Position numbers and translations under genes: made by a program
Assembly (NCBI RefSeq): GCF_017654505.1
Contig: NC_054549.1
Span: 30,557,763 to 30,621,762 of the forward strand
Length of the DNA stretch: 64,000 bases
Source: Polyodon spathula
Taxonomy: Eukaryota > Chordata > Actinopteri > Acipenseriformes > Polyodontidae
Reading direction: 5' to 3'
Shown here: positions 24,974-37,371 of the stretch, piece after piece
Layout of the letters: each line of letters begins with the position of its first letter
How positions within the stretch are numbered: position 1 is the first letter of the stretch
Notes under the pieces: generated by a model
What the model saw: the letters and a program-made list of their open reading frames with translations, nothing else
What the model was told of the DNA's origin: nothing
The model's database searches: none

Positions 24974-26900
24974 ATATATATATACCCATCGGTTTTGCAG
25001 TTGGGCTGTTATTAGGTACACATTATGTTTTTACATGTAATGCCAATTTAAAAACCGAACAGAAAGATGTCATTTCACTTCCATGGAAATGGTTCTAAAA
25101 GAAAAACCAAGATTAACCCAATCAAACAGCTGTAGCTATAGTATCATAATCTTTAAAATAATACTTAATAACCTGCATGATATTTAATTTATGTGTGTTT
25201 ATCATCTCATGATAGGCGGTTTTAATCACCATTTATTACTCATGGATATTTGACATGTTTACTAGTATATTTTACCATTGGATATGTTTTTGAGCAAGCT
25301 TGAAAATGATGGAATTTCTTGAGGCCAGTAAACAAAAATGGCCATGGGGGTTGTGTATCAGTAATTTTTTCTCCTTGAAACCGTACTGTGGAAGATATCC
25401 AACAAACTCATTGTTTTGGGAGGGATGAAATTACTGATGCGCACCCCTATAGGTCTTATTTATACTGGCCTCATTACAGAAATTGTTGTGATCTGTAAAT
25501 TATTGTAAAGCTATATTAATTTTGAAGGTAGTAAAGGCTATTACAGGCTGACATCATGTACAAAATAAATCCACTTAGCTTGCTAAGGCCCTTGCATGAT
25601 TGAGTTGAGACTCTCTGATATAAATTTTCCTCCAATAACTGCCTTACAAAATGCAACGCGTTGCATTTTACTCAACTTGTCCTTAGCAGTTTACTGAACA
25701 CAATTACATGGGGAACCATGTTCATATTAGGATCCTGATGACTTATATTAAAGCTGATGTGCTTCATTTATTTTCTGCCTCATATTTGTGAGAAGATCTG
25801 GATCTTAACTGAACTTGACAAGGACTGCATCATTTATAGATGCTTCATCACAATGGGGCAACCTCACTTTTTCTATAACGCTCAGATGCACTCTGGTTCA
25901 ACTCAATTTCTGTTGAAATATACTGGGCTATGCTGGTAGTGCATTTGAATTAAAATGAAAATACATTTCCTTTAATCATTGTCTTTAACCTTATTAAGTC
26001 AAGACACTTTCACATGTTATGGCTGTTTCTCTAAAATCCATAATCTGCAAAGTAATGACTACTTTAAGCTTAAAATACAGCCTTACTTATAACAAAATTA
26101 TACAATGAGGCATTCTTATAGAATAACGAGTGCTTTTCCCTTAGCATTTACGGACAATGTAAAGAAAAAAATAAAGACATACTTGTATTAACTAGGGGTG
26201 TATGTACATGTTTGGATTTAGCTTTGAAGACATCTGCTGCAGCTACAACCTTTGAGCACTCTTGTCACTGTGTGCAAAAACACAGTGTAAGTATTTTTTT
26301 TTTATATATGGGAATATACATAAGGTACTGTTCAGTAGTTCAGATTATGTGAAAGGGCAACATGCTGTTTTTATTTCCTCTATTTAAAGCTTTGGTCTAT
26401 TAATATAACCAAGTTCCTGCAGAAACCATTTAAAATGCATTTGCTGGAATTACAGCACTATCCTACAGAGACTGGGATGCATCTCTGTTTTAATGCCATT
26501 AAACAATTAAATAGAAAACCAGCACACTTGTACAAATCAATCAAGAATGGAGGAGAGGTGATTGATCTTGAACGAGGAACTGTACTGGTCAATAAGGACA
26601 GTCACATTTTCTATGCAGCTTGGCTCAGTGAGTGTGAGTTGAAACCTATCTATCCTGAACTGTTATCAGCATTGGGAATTGTCAGGATAAATACAATTTA
26701 CAAAATAGGTCTAAATGTAAACACTAGTGTATATCATTTATTGTAGAGACAGAATCTGCTACAGCATGCTATGATTCACAAAGGCACTGGGATGTAACCA
26801 ACATTTACATTGTGTTATACTAGATATGAATAAAATATAACTTCAAATTGGATCTGATCTAGGAACTGCTCGAGAAGAACACAGGGATTACAACTGCATC
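24972..26900. other. Gene-free stretch
   Basis: A 103-residue plus-strand open frame at 26435-26746 is the longest here. It has no recognised domain and no clear splice sites, and its composition is not convincing. Nothing else was recognised. Confidence 0.35.
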
Positions 26901-26916
26901 ACCACACACACACACT

Positions 26917-26974
<58 letters not shown>
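26901..26974. repeat. (CA)n microsatellite
   Basis: About 73 bp of CA dinucleotide repeat with one CTCT interruption near its left end. Confidence 0.97.
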
Positions 26975-26975
<1 letters not shown>

Positions 26976-28101
26976 CTTTAGCAAAAGAAAGACAAAACTA
27001 AAGAGAAGACCTGGAAAAACAGATGCAAATCAAAAACTACACAAAGGTCACATGCCAACAGAAAACAAAAGAGTGACGACTGTTTCCACATAGCCAAACA
27101 AGAATAAGGAAGGGAGTCTTTAAGCATGCAAAGCAATGCACACGTCTCCATTTACACTGCTTAACATGCTCCCAGATCTAAAACCCTAATGCAACTGAAA
27201 ACAAGATCTCACTATTCAAATGCTCAATGATAAATTAATCTGACTGCCAAACAAAAAATTGTGTGTAATTGATTTGCTGTTACAAAAGCAATATGCAAAT
27301 GACTTGGAGAAACACATTTTTTTTTTTTTAAATCAATTTCCAGGTTTCCTCAGCTGAGGCACAGTATTAACATCACGTGTTTGCTCCATTTTTCACAAGA
27401 CAGTCACTCATTTTAACAACATGCATAGCAAAAAGGACAAGAATGAATAACGTATGACCATTTTCTGTATCCCCATGGAATAAACAAAGTTTACCAAACA
27501 AATCCACCCTATCTCATTTTTCATTTTCTATTTCTCTCAATCCTCTTTTTTAATATATATATTTCTTCTTGAAGAAGACATGAGCTTTTCTAAACTGGAC
27601 ATTTAGGAATATCAGGTAGGTCACAGTCCAAATGAAAGCTTTTTAAATACATTTCTGGTGTAATGGTGTCGAAATGACCCCTTACTTCACATTTTTATTT
27701 TTGCTCTATTATTTATTTGTATATTTTGTTTTGTGCATGTTTTCTTTGACAGGGCACTTTATGACTGATTTGTAGCACTTTATTGTTCCTTCCCCACTCA
27801 ACACCCGAAGCTAATTAATTAATTACCCGGCAATTGAAAATAATATACTCACCTGACTATTAATATCCCTTGATTTTTGGTTTTCCAGGATGGCCATCCA
27901 CCATTTGTTTTGTCTGTGCATGTAGGAGAGAGGGGAACCGAGACGGAAAGAAATTTTGGACTTTGGTCTTGTTGTTGCTGCTGCTATGATGATGGTGATG
28001 ATAATAATAATGTAGTTGCTGAGTAGTGTTTATCAGTCCCCTCCTCTGCATGCACTAGCATTTTGTATTCTGTGTTTTAATTTTGGTTGTTTTAATTTCA
28101 G
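26975..28101. other. Gene-free stretch, possible intron
   Basis: Unique AT-rich sequence. It ends in a strong polypyrimidine-acceptor (gttgttttaatttcag) that defines the next feature. Confidence 0.35.
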
Positions 28102-28230
28102 ATCCTTTTAATGTGATTTAAAACAAAACCCTTGTTTGCTTGTTTTTCTTGTACAAAGCACATACATGCTTTGTAATGATCTGCTGAGACTCTTTTAATT
28201 CTGTGCAATAAAACATTATTTTATTTGATA
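28102..28230 (+). other. Possible alternative 3'-terminal exon with poly(A) site
   Basis: A strong acceptor (ttttaatttcag) is followed by a short exon-like block. If entered after one base of a split codon it reads xPFNVI then TAA; if entered in phase 0 it reads ILLM then TGA. AATAAA at 28207-28212 is followed within 30 bases by a GT-rich element (gactgtgtcctggttgttctg region), the standard arrangement of a vertebrate cleavage and polyadenylation site. This could be an alternative last exon of the same plus-strand gene as 21867-22427 or the end of another transcript. It is mostly untranslated. Confidence 0.35.
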
Positions 28231-29365
28231 ATGACTGTGTCCTGGTTGTTCTGTTCCCCGATTTGCCCTCTGAAAAAAAGAACTTAAATTCTGCGGTTGT
28301 AGTTTCCCTTGGTGACGTGGTCAGGGCTACCTTGTAGGTGTCACTCTAGAATATATTAATGGCAGATTAATTGCCTAAGAAAAAAATACATAAATTAAAA
28401 TAACAACATATATAATTCCACAAAACACGTTTATTTTGGTAACGTACAAGAAAAAACATTTTAGTTACAAATCAATATTAGACTAACAGCCACTCCAAGC
28501 TGTTTTGATGGTTTCACAAGGGTTTTGCATTGCTTTGGCTAAAGGTTATATATGTGGTAGTTTACAGTTTGAGATAAGATGGGGGTTACTGACTTAAAAC
28601 TTTTCATATTTTACATCTCCATTTCAACAACAAACACTTGATGCCTTTCAGGCTTGAATTAGAGCTGCGTTTTTTTGCTGAAAAGTATATATAAAAAAAA
28701 AAAAAAAGTTTGATAAGCTTATTAGAGCTCCACAGGGATTCTTGGCTGTTCGAATTCAAGACTAATTTGTTTGAGCTCTAATGAATTGCATCATTAAACT
28801 CTTAATTTAAATATTTTCTGAACCATCTTGATTAGATTATTAAGATCTTACTTAAAAAAAAAACCAACAGATTATTGTCTATTCAAATAGGTTATTGGGA
28901 TCTTTGTAACACTGTAAGGCATCAAATTTGAGCAAATGTTGTTTTTTTATAGTTACATAATTATTTGAGCCTTCTCACTGCAATCTGTACTGTATTAAAA
29001 TTCTGTCTACATATTCCACATTTTTAATGCGCAGAAAATTGCTTTGAAATGTAGAAACCACAGAAACTTTTTTCCTCTCAGTTTCCCTTTATAGACATGC
29101 TTATCTATACAGTAGGCAAGTCCTTATCATTGCCAGACCCTTGGGATTTTACTTTGCGTTTTGTCAGAGAGACCTCCTACAATATTTAACCCTTCAGGGT
29201 ACACATGGATTTGTATGCGCTTGGACTCAATTTATTTCTTTTATGTTACTGGGCACCATATTTTAAATGGAAGTATTAGCTTATAGTGGAATGAAAAAGG
29301 GAATCATGTATGGGTTTAAGTTAAAGTATGATTATGTTCTGTTAATTATAGATATATATAATAAT
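28231..29365. other. Gene-free stretch
   Basis: AT-rich. It has short A-runs near 28691-28706 and 28854-28863. Nothing was recognised. Confidence 0.4.
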
Positions 29366-29378
29366 ATATATATTATAT

Positions 29379-29420
<42 letters not shown>
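29366..29420. repeat. (AT)n microsatellite with flanking TAATATAT blocks
   Basis: AT dinucleotide run. The preceding 30 bp are also AT-only and partly self-complementary. Confidence 0.95.
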
Positions 29421-29423
<3 letters not shown>

Positions 29424-30183
29424 GAGGGGACTAGGCCTGATGTTCTAGCAACATCATTTAATTTTGATTGGAATTGCTGGACACATATGGATGAAGTAAC
29501 AATGGAAATGTGGACAGCGCTGATGGTATTTTGACCTGGAACCCCCGCAGGATTAGGTCCTTAAAAATTCTGCCGCTGAGAAATGTTGATAACACTTTTA
29601 CATCATGAATCTAAAATATGAATTCTAAACGAAGTGCACAAAAAATAAAATAATGAAATAGTGGGTATGTGCTGCACTTAAATGCATTAGGAACCGCTGA
29701 CTGCCTATTTTATTAAGATTCTGCTGATGACATTCTGGCTGCCTGCCTAAAATACAGGAAGAGGATGTCTAATAGCAATGCTCAATACTTTACTAAGCGA
29801 TTATTAAACTCCTCTTTTTTTGATATAGATATGGGTGTTGACATATTTCAAATCCCATTTCCTTTCATTGAGCTGAATGATATTGTGGCCATGTTATAAT
29901 AAATGTAAAGTGGTGGCCCCCAAGCTTATGTCACACTTACAAATATATTGAGAGAATGCTTGCATTTTTTCATATATACTGTCAGTGTACAGTAGGCCAG
30001 GAGCTACTTTTTACCAATCCTCAATACTTTGATTTTGTATGTATAGTTGTTGTCTATGAGCTAACTAATTAACTAACTAATATAGGCTTATAAACAATTA
30101 AAAATATTAAGATACACAATAAGAAACCTGATAGGGGATCTAAACTTCCCTGTACCTGTACAATTCTCCATGTACAGTTTACT

Positions 30184-30184
<1 letters not shown>
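29421..30184. other. Gene-free stretch
   Basis: AT-rich, nothing recognised. Confidence 0.4.

Positions 30185-30214
<30 letters not shown>
30185..30214. repeat. Poly-T run of about 30 bp
   Basis: A homopolymer directly upstream of SINE-like copy B. It may belong to another inserted retroelement tail. Confidence 0.9.
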
Positions 30215-30217
<3 letters not shown>

Positions 30218-30249
30218 TGTGTGTTATGCTCTATGCTTTTGTTTTACCA

Positions 30250-30610
30250 TGTGTGAAGTATGCCAGTCTTCGCTGGGGACTCCAAAGGGAGCGTCACATT
30301 AGCTAGGGAGCGATTGGGTTATGGAGGTAAAAACCGGCAGCGACTGTTTCTCCTCATCGCTTTATGCAAACCCTGCTGGCCAGGAGCCCAGTAAGCTCAA
30401 AGCGGACACCTGCAGGTCTGGCCTTTGTCCTCCAGAGGTCGGTTGCTCACTGACAGCTGCTATCGAGCTTTTGGGTGAAAAAGGAAGTTGGCTTGGTTGT
30501 GGGATTGGAGGACGAAAATTGCTGCAGTGAGGAGAAAAGCGATTGGGTATTACAAATTGCGAGGGGGGCAATTATAATTGGACACGCTAAATAAGGTAAA
30601 TACATAAATA
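30250..30610 (+). mobile_element. SINE-like element, copy B (5' truncated)
   Basis: It shares ordered blocks with 9628-10050: cgctggggactccaaagg, gcgtcacattagct, ttctcctcat, ccctgctggccagg, then an attggaca block and an A-rich (TAAA)-type tail at about 30595-30620. The B-box region seen in copy A is missing, so this copy is 5' truncated, as is usual for LINE-mobilised SINEs. Copies A and B have clearly diverged and are therefore old. The overlapping open frames on both strands (30321-30571) are by-products. Confidence 0.6.
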
Positions 30611-30759
30611 AATTAAAAAATAAAACCTCACAATAGAGGTGTTATGCTAGCTGTATTTATTTGGATGGATCATTGTTATGCAGTATGGCTTCTGTAAGAT
30701 GTAGTAATTTTAACTGGACTAGAGGGAGGGCAAACTGAAGCACAACGGATGTGCAGATG

Positions 30760-30854
30760 TAGGATTCAGATTTGGTTTCCGAATTCGAACCCTGCTCAAA
30801 AAGTAGGTATTCGGGCCGAATCCGAAACTGAATCCTGGATTTGGTGCATCCCTA
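30760..30854 (-). mobile_element. hAT-like foldback end
   Basis: Reading the minus strand from 30854, the terminus begins TAGGGATGCACCAAATCC and continues into GGATTCAG, TTCGGATTCGG, then GAATTCGGAAACC and CTGAATCC. The GATTCGG and CCGAATC words are self-complementary. Termini beginning TAGGGATGCACC followed by such arrays are known from non-autonomous hAT elements in fish. Only one end is clear, so the copy is partial. Confidence 0.5.
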
Positions 30855-31815
30855 ATTTTATTAAATAAACAAATAAGCAAATTTATATAGCAACTGTTCA
30901 TTCTAATTTACTACCTCTTCCACAGACTTACATCTCTCCTCTGACACTCTTCCTAGTGAGCGCAGACAGCTGCAGGCTTTTGTATTCTGGCCTAGGGGTT
31001 AACTATTAATTAATTCGACTGAAACAAAACAGGGAAAACCATGTGATCATACCGGAAATGGCAGGGCCCCTGGCACATACACAAACAGGAGTGTAAACGG
31101 CAATATAAAATTGCAAAAACAAAAACACTTTTCAAAACAAAACTATCAACTAAAATGTGGTCAACACTCCTAAACTAACCCTTCTCTATGGCAAAGACGA
31201 GGTCCGGTTTCACACCGGCGACTCGGGTTGCAGAATTAGGGTTCTTTCTAGTGATGGCTTGCTTCCCTGAGCATAAAGGGCTGCTTCTGTGTGTGCTTTT
31301 TAGCTGATTCAATGTCAGTTACATTGTTACATTTCAGAAAAAAACACCAAAACCACATATGCTCGAAATAGCGCCTAGTCTCGACTGGCCGCCCTTATTC
31401 ATATTAGCGGCCAGTTTTAAATCCACGACATACAGCGCTTTTAATAACAAAACAGCGAGCTTAGCTAGGATCCCACGTTGCAGCTACATAAAATCTAACT
31501 ACATACAATAAAGTATAAAGTACACTGCTCTGTTGTGTCAAGCAAGCGACTGATAGGAAAAACATAGCTAAATTTAAAGTTGTTTGCTTGTGTTGTGTGC
31601 ATTACTTATTTACACTACTGTCGGGGAAATGACTATCTTTATATGATGTGGTAGCTTTTAGTTGAGGCTGTTAAGTTTTTGAGAATGGTGTGAGCAGTAA
31701 ACATTTAAGGGCTAATACACACCGGACGCAAACTGAACGGAAAAATGAAATGTAAGCATTCTGTGGAGGCTGACCTACTTAGTGTACCGTCTGTTAAAAA
31801 CGGCCATGTGTGGAT
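30855..31815. other. Stretch with a moderately GC-rich, unassigned block
   Basis: From about 31040 to 31460 the sequence is richer in GC and contains palindromic bits (gtccggtttcacaccggcgac). It may be part of an LTR or DNA transposon, but I could not define ends. No gene is called. Confidence 0.3.
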
Positions 31816-31819
31816 CATG

Positions 31820-32110
31820 TTTTTTTTAGCTATCTAGCACCCACACAATGGAACTCCCTACCTAGGGACATTAGAAGCATCGGCTCTTTCCCTTTTTAAA
31901 ACACATATAAAACATTTTTGTTTGATCAGGTTTTTAGTTAAAATTCTTATTGCAGTATATTGTTTATTTTTCTGTTTTTGTTATTTTATATTTTGTAGAC
32001 TAAAGTGTATGTTTTTTCTTTTTCCTTTGCTTACTATGTAAAGCGCTCTGAGATGCTCCCCTGTATACGGGACGCTATATTAAATGTAAATTTGATTGAG
32101 CTACAGAATT
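31820..32110 (+). mobile_element. LINE 3' end (L2/CR1-related)
   Basis: At 31844 the plus strand reads WNSLPRDIRSIGSFPFLK, a variant of the conserved C-terminal reverse-transcriptase tail of L2/CR1-type LINEs (WNSLPxxIR...FKxxLK). A 3' UTR follows containing gtaaagcgctctgagatgc and gggacgctatattaaatgt, the usual end of such fish LINEs. It is severely 5' truncated and non-functional. Confidence 0.7.
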
Positions 32111-33177
32111 AAAATTTTGTGGCATTTACTTCATCTGTGGTGTTCATTTAAATCAAAAAGTGTATTTATTTATTAATTCATTTATTTATTTATGTTTCTG
32201 TCTGGTGTGCCTTGGTTCTGACATCATCAGGGATTTTTTTTCACTGACACTGAATTATTTGAGGAAAAAATAGACTGAACCGATGATAGATGACTCCCTA
32301 AGCTCATTCTATCAGTGTATCCCTGTTCTGGTAAGTCAGTTACTGTATTTTAAATCTAATAAATCTATATTTATAGCCTTGTGTAGCCTGTTTAAAATTA
32401 AACATGCACAGCAATTTATGGTATTTAGATCAAATGTGAAACCTGCGGGTGAGGCATGTCTGAGCCACTGAACGAAGCGTTTACAATTTATGTGGAGATC
32501 AGGATTCAACCACTGTAAAAAGGATTTCAGTTAAATATTTGTCAAATACTGTACCCTGGTCATGTAGCATGCTGTGGGATATACTGTATTTAACCCAAGT
32601 GGTGCTGCATCTATTTCCCAGTGCCAGCTCTCTAACAGACACCCTTATCCAAATGATCGTCAATGTAAAGAGAAGCTAGTGAAATCAAGCTCCCGGGGAC
32701 TATTTCTAGCAAATACAATACTTATTTAACTGCAGCAAAGCACTAGAATACAATTTGGACTCATGTTAATTTCTTTGTTATTTGCTATACAGCACATTAA
32801 ACAGCTATACTTGAATGTTTTTCCCTTGTCTTTGCTCATTTGTAAATGTGAGAATGCAACTTGTATAGAAAGTGACTTTGTGATCATATGAAGAGGAATG
32901 CAAAGCACTTGAATTTTCAACATTTAAATACAAGCAAGAGCTAGTATATTTTCATTAAAACCATTTCAACAAGATTTCAGGTAAGAAATTACTAATTAAA
33001 ATGTCTCCTTGCTGCAGACCCCCAAGGAATTACAGCTTAATATGTTTACAATAAAATACAATGAAATACATTACTATGCATAAAGCAGTAAACCCTTGCA
33101 CACAAACCAGATCGGAAAGTAAATATGCAGCTGAATTTCTGAGCACATTTCTACAGGGTGCCCTTGGTATTTAGAAC
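32111..33177. other. Gene-free stretch
   Basis: AT-rich with a small (ATTT)n tract near 32164-32193. A donor-like CTG|gtaagt near 32330 has no convincing exon upstream. Confidence 0.35.
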
Positions 33178-33850
33178 TGTGACAAGGAGGACTTTATTGC
33201 TGGTTCTTGTGCGTATGTGTACAGCTGGGACACGTAACAGGAGATTCGCTGCTGGGCAATCAATTGAGCAGGTTAGCTCATCTGGCGTTGAGCTGATCGG
33301 GAGGTCCTGATTGGCTGGGGGGTTGTGACTGGGAGGCTGCACTGAGCTCAAAAGGTGTCTGCACCACAGCTTGAGGCTACTGCATACAGACATGGGTTGA
33401 GCGAAAGCTTACTGTGTGTACATCGAAAAGGAGGGCATCTGCTCCATGGAGAGAACTACTACACGAAACCCCACCACTCCAAGACGGTGGTCATGAAGGC
33501 ATTGCCCAGCCTAGGCCGTCAGGAAGACGCGAGAGTCACCAGGAGAATGCTGGCATTTCACTAGGTCAGTTTAGGAGATTGGATCCCAAACTAAGTATAG
33601 AGAGGGTTTTGTAGTGTAGTAGGTTCCAGGAGAAAGACGTCTCTTTAAGTAAGGGTATCGCTCGCCTTGTGTGGCAAACTTTTATTTTTAGCTTTGTTTT
33701 GTTTTCTTTATTAAATCTGGTGCTAAGATTGATTACCATTGTTGATTACAATTGTTGGGGCCTGTGCAGCATGTCAACACCCACTGCTCTGTCTGATTCA
33801 GTATTATTCAGTGATGACTCACGTTTGTAACATCACCCTGTTACAAGAAC
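33173..33850. mobile_element. Solo LTR with 5-bp target-site duplication
   Basis: The element at 33178-33845 (668 bp) begins TGTGACAAGG and ends CCCTGTTACA, so it is bounded by TG...CA and the termini are imperfect inverted repeats. The direct repeat AGAAC flanks it exactly (33173-33177 and 33846-33850). A 5-bp duplication is typical of Ty3/Gypsy and several other LTR retrotransposon groups. The interior is GC-richer and has an ATTAAA near 33710 as a possible poly(A) signal. No internal coding region is present, which is what LTR-LTR recombination leaves behind. The family was not identified, and orientation cannot be fixed without it. The overlapping open frames at 33151-33614 are not genes. 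Confidence 0.75.
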
Positions 33851-36800
33851 ATAATAAGGTCATTGGTTAAACTACTGCACATTAACACAAACTACCTCGG
33901 AAAGATTTGTGAAAATATAACATTGATATAAAATTCATGAAAATGAATGACCCACCGTAGTTCCAGAACAGCGGCTATTTTTGTGTTTTCATTACATTTT
34001 TTTTGTTTTAAATAAATTGACTAAAAAGAGTGCTCCTTTCTTCAGGAAAGCCAACCCTTGGGATCTCTGGGCATTATTTGCGCATGGTTATTAAACACTG
34101 GAAATGAATGGTGACAATTATACTTCAGCTAGAAGCTGGGGTATAGTGTCTGGTATATTGTGACTTTTTATTTTATGTTTTACCATGGGTTTAATTTATA
34201 TCCACCAAATAGAAACAGCAAAGGAAATAGCATAAATTATGTTTGACAATACAATGGCACGTGTTTTATAGGTCTGTCTGTTTAAGATGCCTCTAACTCT
34301 CAGCTAGGGTTTGTTGGCTTTAAAAATACATATTAAGAGTCAGATGGTTTGCAATATTAAGATAACTAGCTTTGTACGATGGGTTTTAGAATGCCAATCA
34401 CCCTTTTGTTCCACAGACAGTTTGTTCAATACCCACTTATCTTAGAACATTGTCACCACCTGTAACAACAGGTATTGCACTGGGATATCTGCTTAGGTAT
34501 GGTAAGGTTAGCAACTCTGTGACTGGAGAACAATGACAGCAGCAGCAGGAACTATGAATGTCCATTGCAGTCCTATGAATAGATGACAAGCAGCGAGCAC
34601 AGGAACCACACAAACATCAAATTAATGAGGCAGCATAAGACAATACAAAACTGAACAGAAAGACACAGGGGTTACCAGACTAAGGCAAGAAAGCATTAAT
34701 CAATGCGCAACGCCAAGAGATGGAAAATTATATCAAGTGAAATTACAACCTATTTTATGAATAGAAGGAAAGCTTTGGTTATATAAAGGTCCTTTCAAGT
34801 TCTATTGTCTGGCTGTGACAAGCAGCTTTTGGGTTTATGCATTGTTGAGGTTTCATTTGCTACAGTAATTTGTATCTTTGCCTGATTTTATTCGGTCTCA
34901 ACATTTTTTCCCCTGCAATTTTGCCCTTGTAAAAAGCGAATGGCATTTAAGGGTGTTTGAGATGATCAATGTTTGTCATCAGCTTTTTAGACAGAGAATG
35001 ACAAGTGCATTTCTGTTGCTGACAGATGGGTTAATGCACCAATGGCAGGCATTTCTCATTCATAAACCTGTATAATAAGAGAGTGTCTCTATGCAGCATG
35101 GTGTATTTATTGCAGATGGCTTCTTTGACACTTTGGAGACCAGTTGGGACCGTAACCTTTAATTACCTTTCTGTGGCAAGTGTTCTTTATGTGACATTGA
35201 AGCTTTGATGTGAATCCCAGGCATGGTGTGGGGTTAGATGCCATGACAACCCATCTGTTGAGAATAAGTCTGGAACATTTCTTATGAAGGGTAATTTGGT
35301 TCTATTACAGTCCTAGCATGAACTACTTTTAAACCACTTGTGTTCTTCTGATTTTACACATTTTCAAGAATGTACTCCATTTTACCTAATGTTCTCGATT
35401 TTTAATACAATATATTTGTGTTATTGGACTGAAATTTTGATTAGCAATTTCAACAGATTAGTTCCTGGGCCTTTTACACAGCATGGTTAAAAACAGTGCC
35501 CAAAAAAGGTTTCAAGTACAGGATTTTTTTTTTTTTTTACACAGGCCTAAGAGATAAACATGCTTTATAAATTGTAGAGAAATTCCATCAAAAAGTTGAA
35601 CATAAATATCAGGTTCTAAATGACATATATCAAACAAGACAGGAAAACCCTTGGTAAGGAATTAAAAACAAAACATATATTACTGGCTGTACACTCATAC
35701 ACATATATACATTGTTATATGATCTGTAGTATTCAAAACTACACATGGTTACTTTTTTTTTTTTTTTATAGATCAGCACAAGCAACCCAACATGCATGCA
35801 AACAACCATGCCTGTGAGATTCTTCTAACATTATTTACAACCTAACTGGAAGAGATTAACATTGTCGGGAACCTGGTTGTAAAATGCTGCCAACACTTAC
35901 AGATCTGCTCAAATAAAGATTGCAGTAGCTAGTAAGCCTGTTTAAGGCTAATATACCTTTGCTCACCCCTTAGAATATTACACAAAGCGATAATAAGATA
36001 ATAAATGGAAATGCCCAATTAGTGGCTCCACAAATATGATTTCAATATTATCTATGGCTATGTTTGCTATAACATTTGAAAGAGATACATGAAGCCTACC
36101 AAATGAAAATGATATATCCCCATGACTCAACATTTCATTTTAAATAAGTGCTTCATGATTTAACTTAGGATTACATTTGAATAATGGAGCCACAATCTAT
36201 TATGTAGAATAATTGCACACATTTTCCATAGTTTTTGTTATCTGGTACTTTTTAAAAGCTGCTGCAAGGATAGTCATGTCATGATAAAATCTAGGGATAG
36301 TGAATTAAGGTTATTTTCTACCACTAGGATGTTTTGGGACTGTTGTGTTCTAAATGATACAGTGACTGGAACTGTGTGACACAACAGCGTGGAAATGTGA
36401 CAACCAAGAGCCTGGACTTTTGCTGTGCTATTTCTTTACGGCCAAACTGCATAGAGCAATAATACAGCAGCAACAGATGATGTTGTTGAAATACAGCTTG
36501 TTAAAAAATGTTAAAATGTTTTTTGTAAAAAAGAATATGTATTGTTTCCATTACCACAAACACAACAATGAGTAAGGCTGCTGGTTCATCAGCTAGCTCC
36601 GTTTAGAGGGCTTTTGTACATTAATATTTCATTAAACTTCTCATCTATATTCTTAACTAGAGATTACTATTTCTTGGGAAGAATAATATATGGCATGCAA
36701 GACATAATCAGTAAAGCCTTTTGTGTTACCAGGGAATCTTAAGAAACATTTAAGACAAAATAATATTTAACCATCCTCGGAGATAAAAAAAAAAGGATGC

Positions 36801-37320
36801 CAGGTAGAAAGATCCAGTTACAGCTTGGTGGCCATGATCAGGTAAGTACAATTTGAATGTTCCTGTAATATCATTTTAAAATCATACAAAGTTATTGTAT
36901 TCACCATTTTTAATGCAACGCACATTTAATTAATACCACAGTTCTTATGATGAGAGACATCTGAAATATTAGCATAGTGCCTCCTTAATTACCATAAACC
37001 AATATCATAATAAAAAAGAACAGGGTGATGTGGATTTTTTTCCTGGATAACGATAAAATCCAGTATTTGTAATGGGCCCACAAAGAGAGAAGGTAAGAGT
37101 GGGGGGTTGGATGGGCAGGAGTCTCGATGACAGAGCTACAAGGGGGAGCGTAGCCATACGTTTGACATAAACCGAGCCAGTTGGACTAATGTTAGAGTAA
37201 GTCTGAAATCTAGGTAACTTGAGTGACCACCAGGTTGAATATAAATTGTATAAACGTTACAAGGAATTTTTAAGTGGAATATTAAAAGCTCAAGTTCATA
37301 GTTCTAGACAAAGATATAAA
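33851..37320. other. Gene-free stretch with one weak exon candidate
   Basis: AT-rich, unique-looking. A weak plus-strand candidate is ATG at 36797 running 15 codons (MPGRKIQLQLGGHDQ) to a perfect donor CAG|gtaagt at 36841. The upstream sequence is A-rich and shows no promoter or acceptor. Poly-T runs occur at about 35523-35539 and 35752-35768. Confidence 0.3.
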
Positions 37321-37371
37321 CTATATATATATATATATATATAATATAGATATATATATATAATATATATA
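37321..37371. repeat. Interrupted (AT)n microsatellite
   Basis: AT dinucleotide runs with short TATAATATAG-type breaks. Confidence 0.95.

Noticed and set aside
26435..26746. 103-residue plus-strand open frame
   Set aside because: No recognised motif, no splice or promoter evidence, AT-rich codons; likely random.
33151..33614. Open frames in the 33-kb GC-richer block
   Set aside because: They lie within the solo LTR and show no protein motif.
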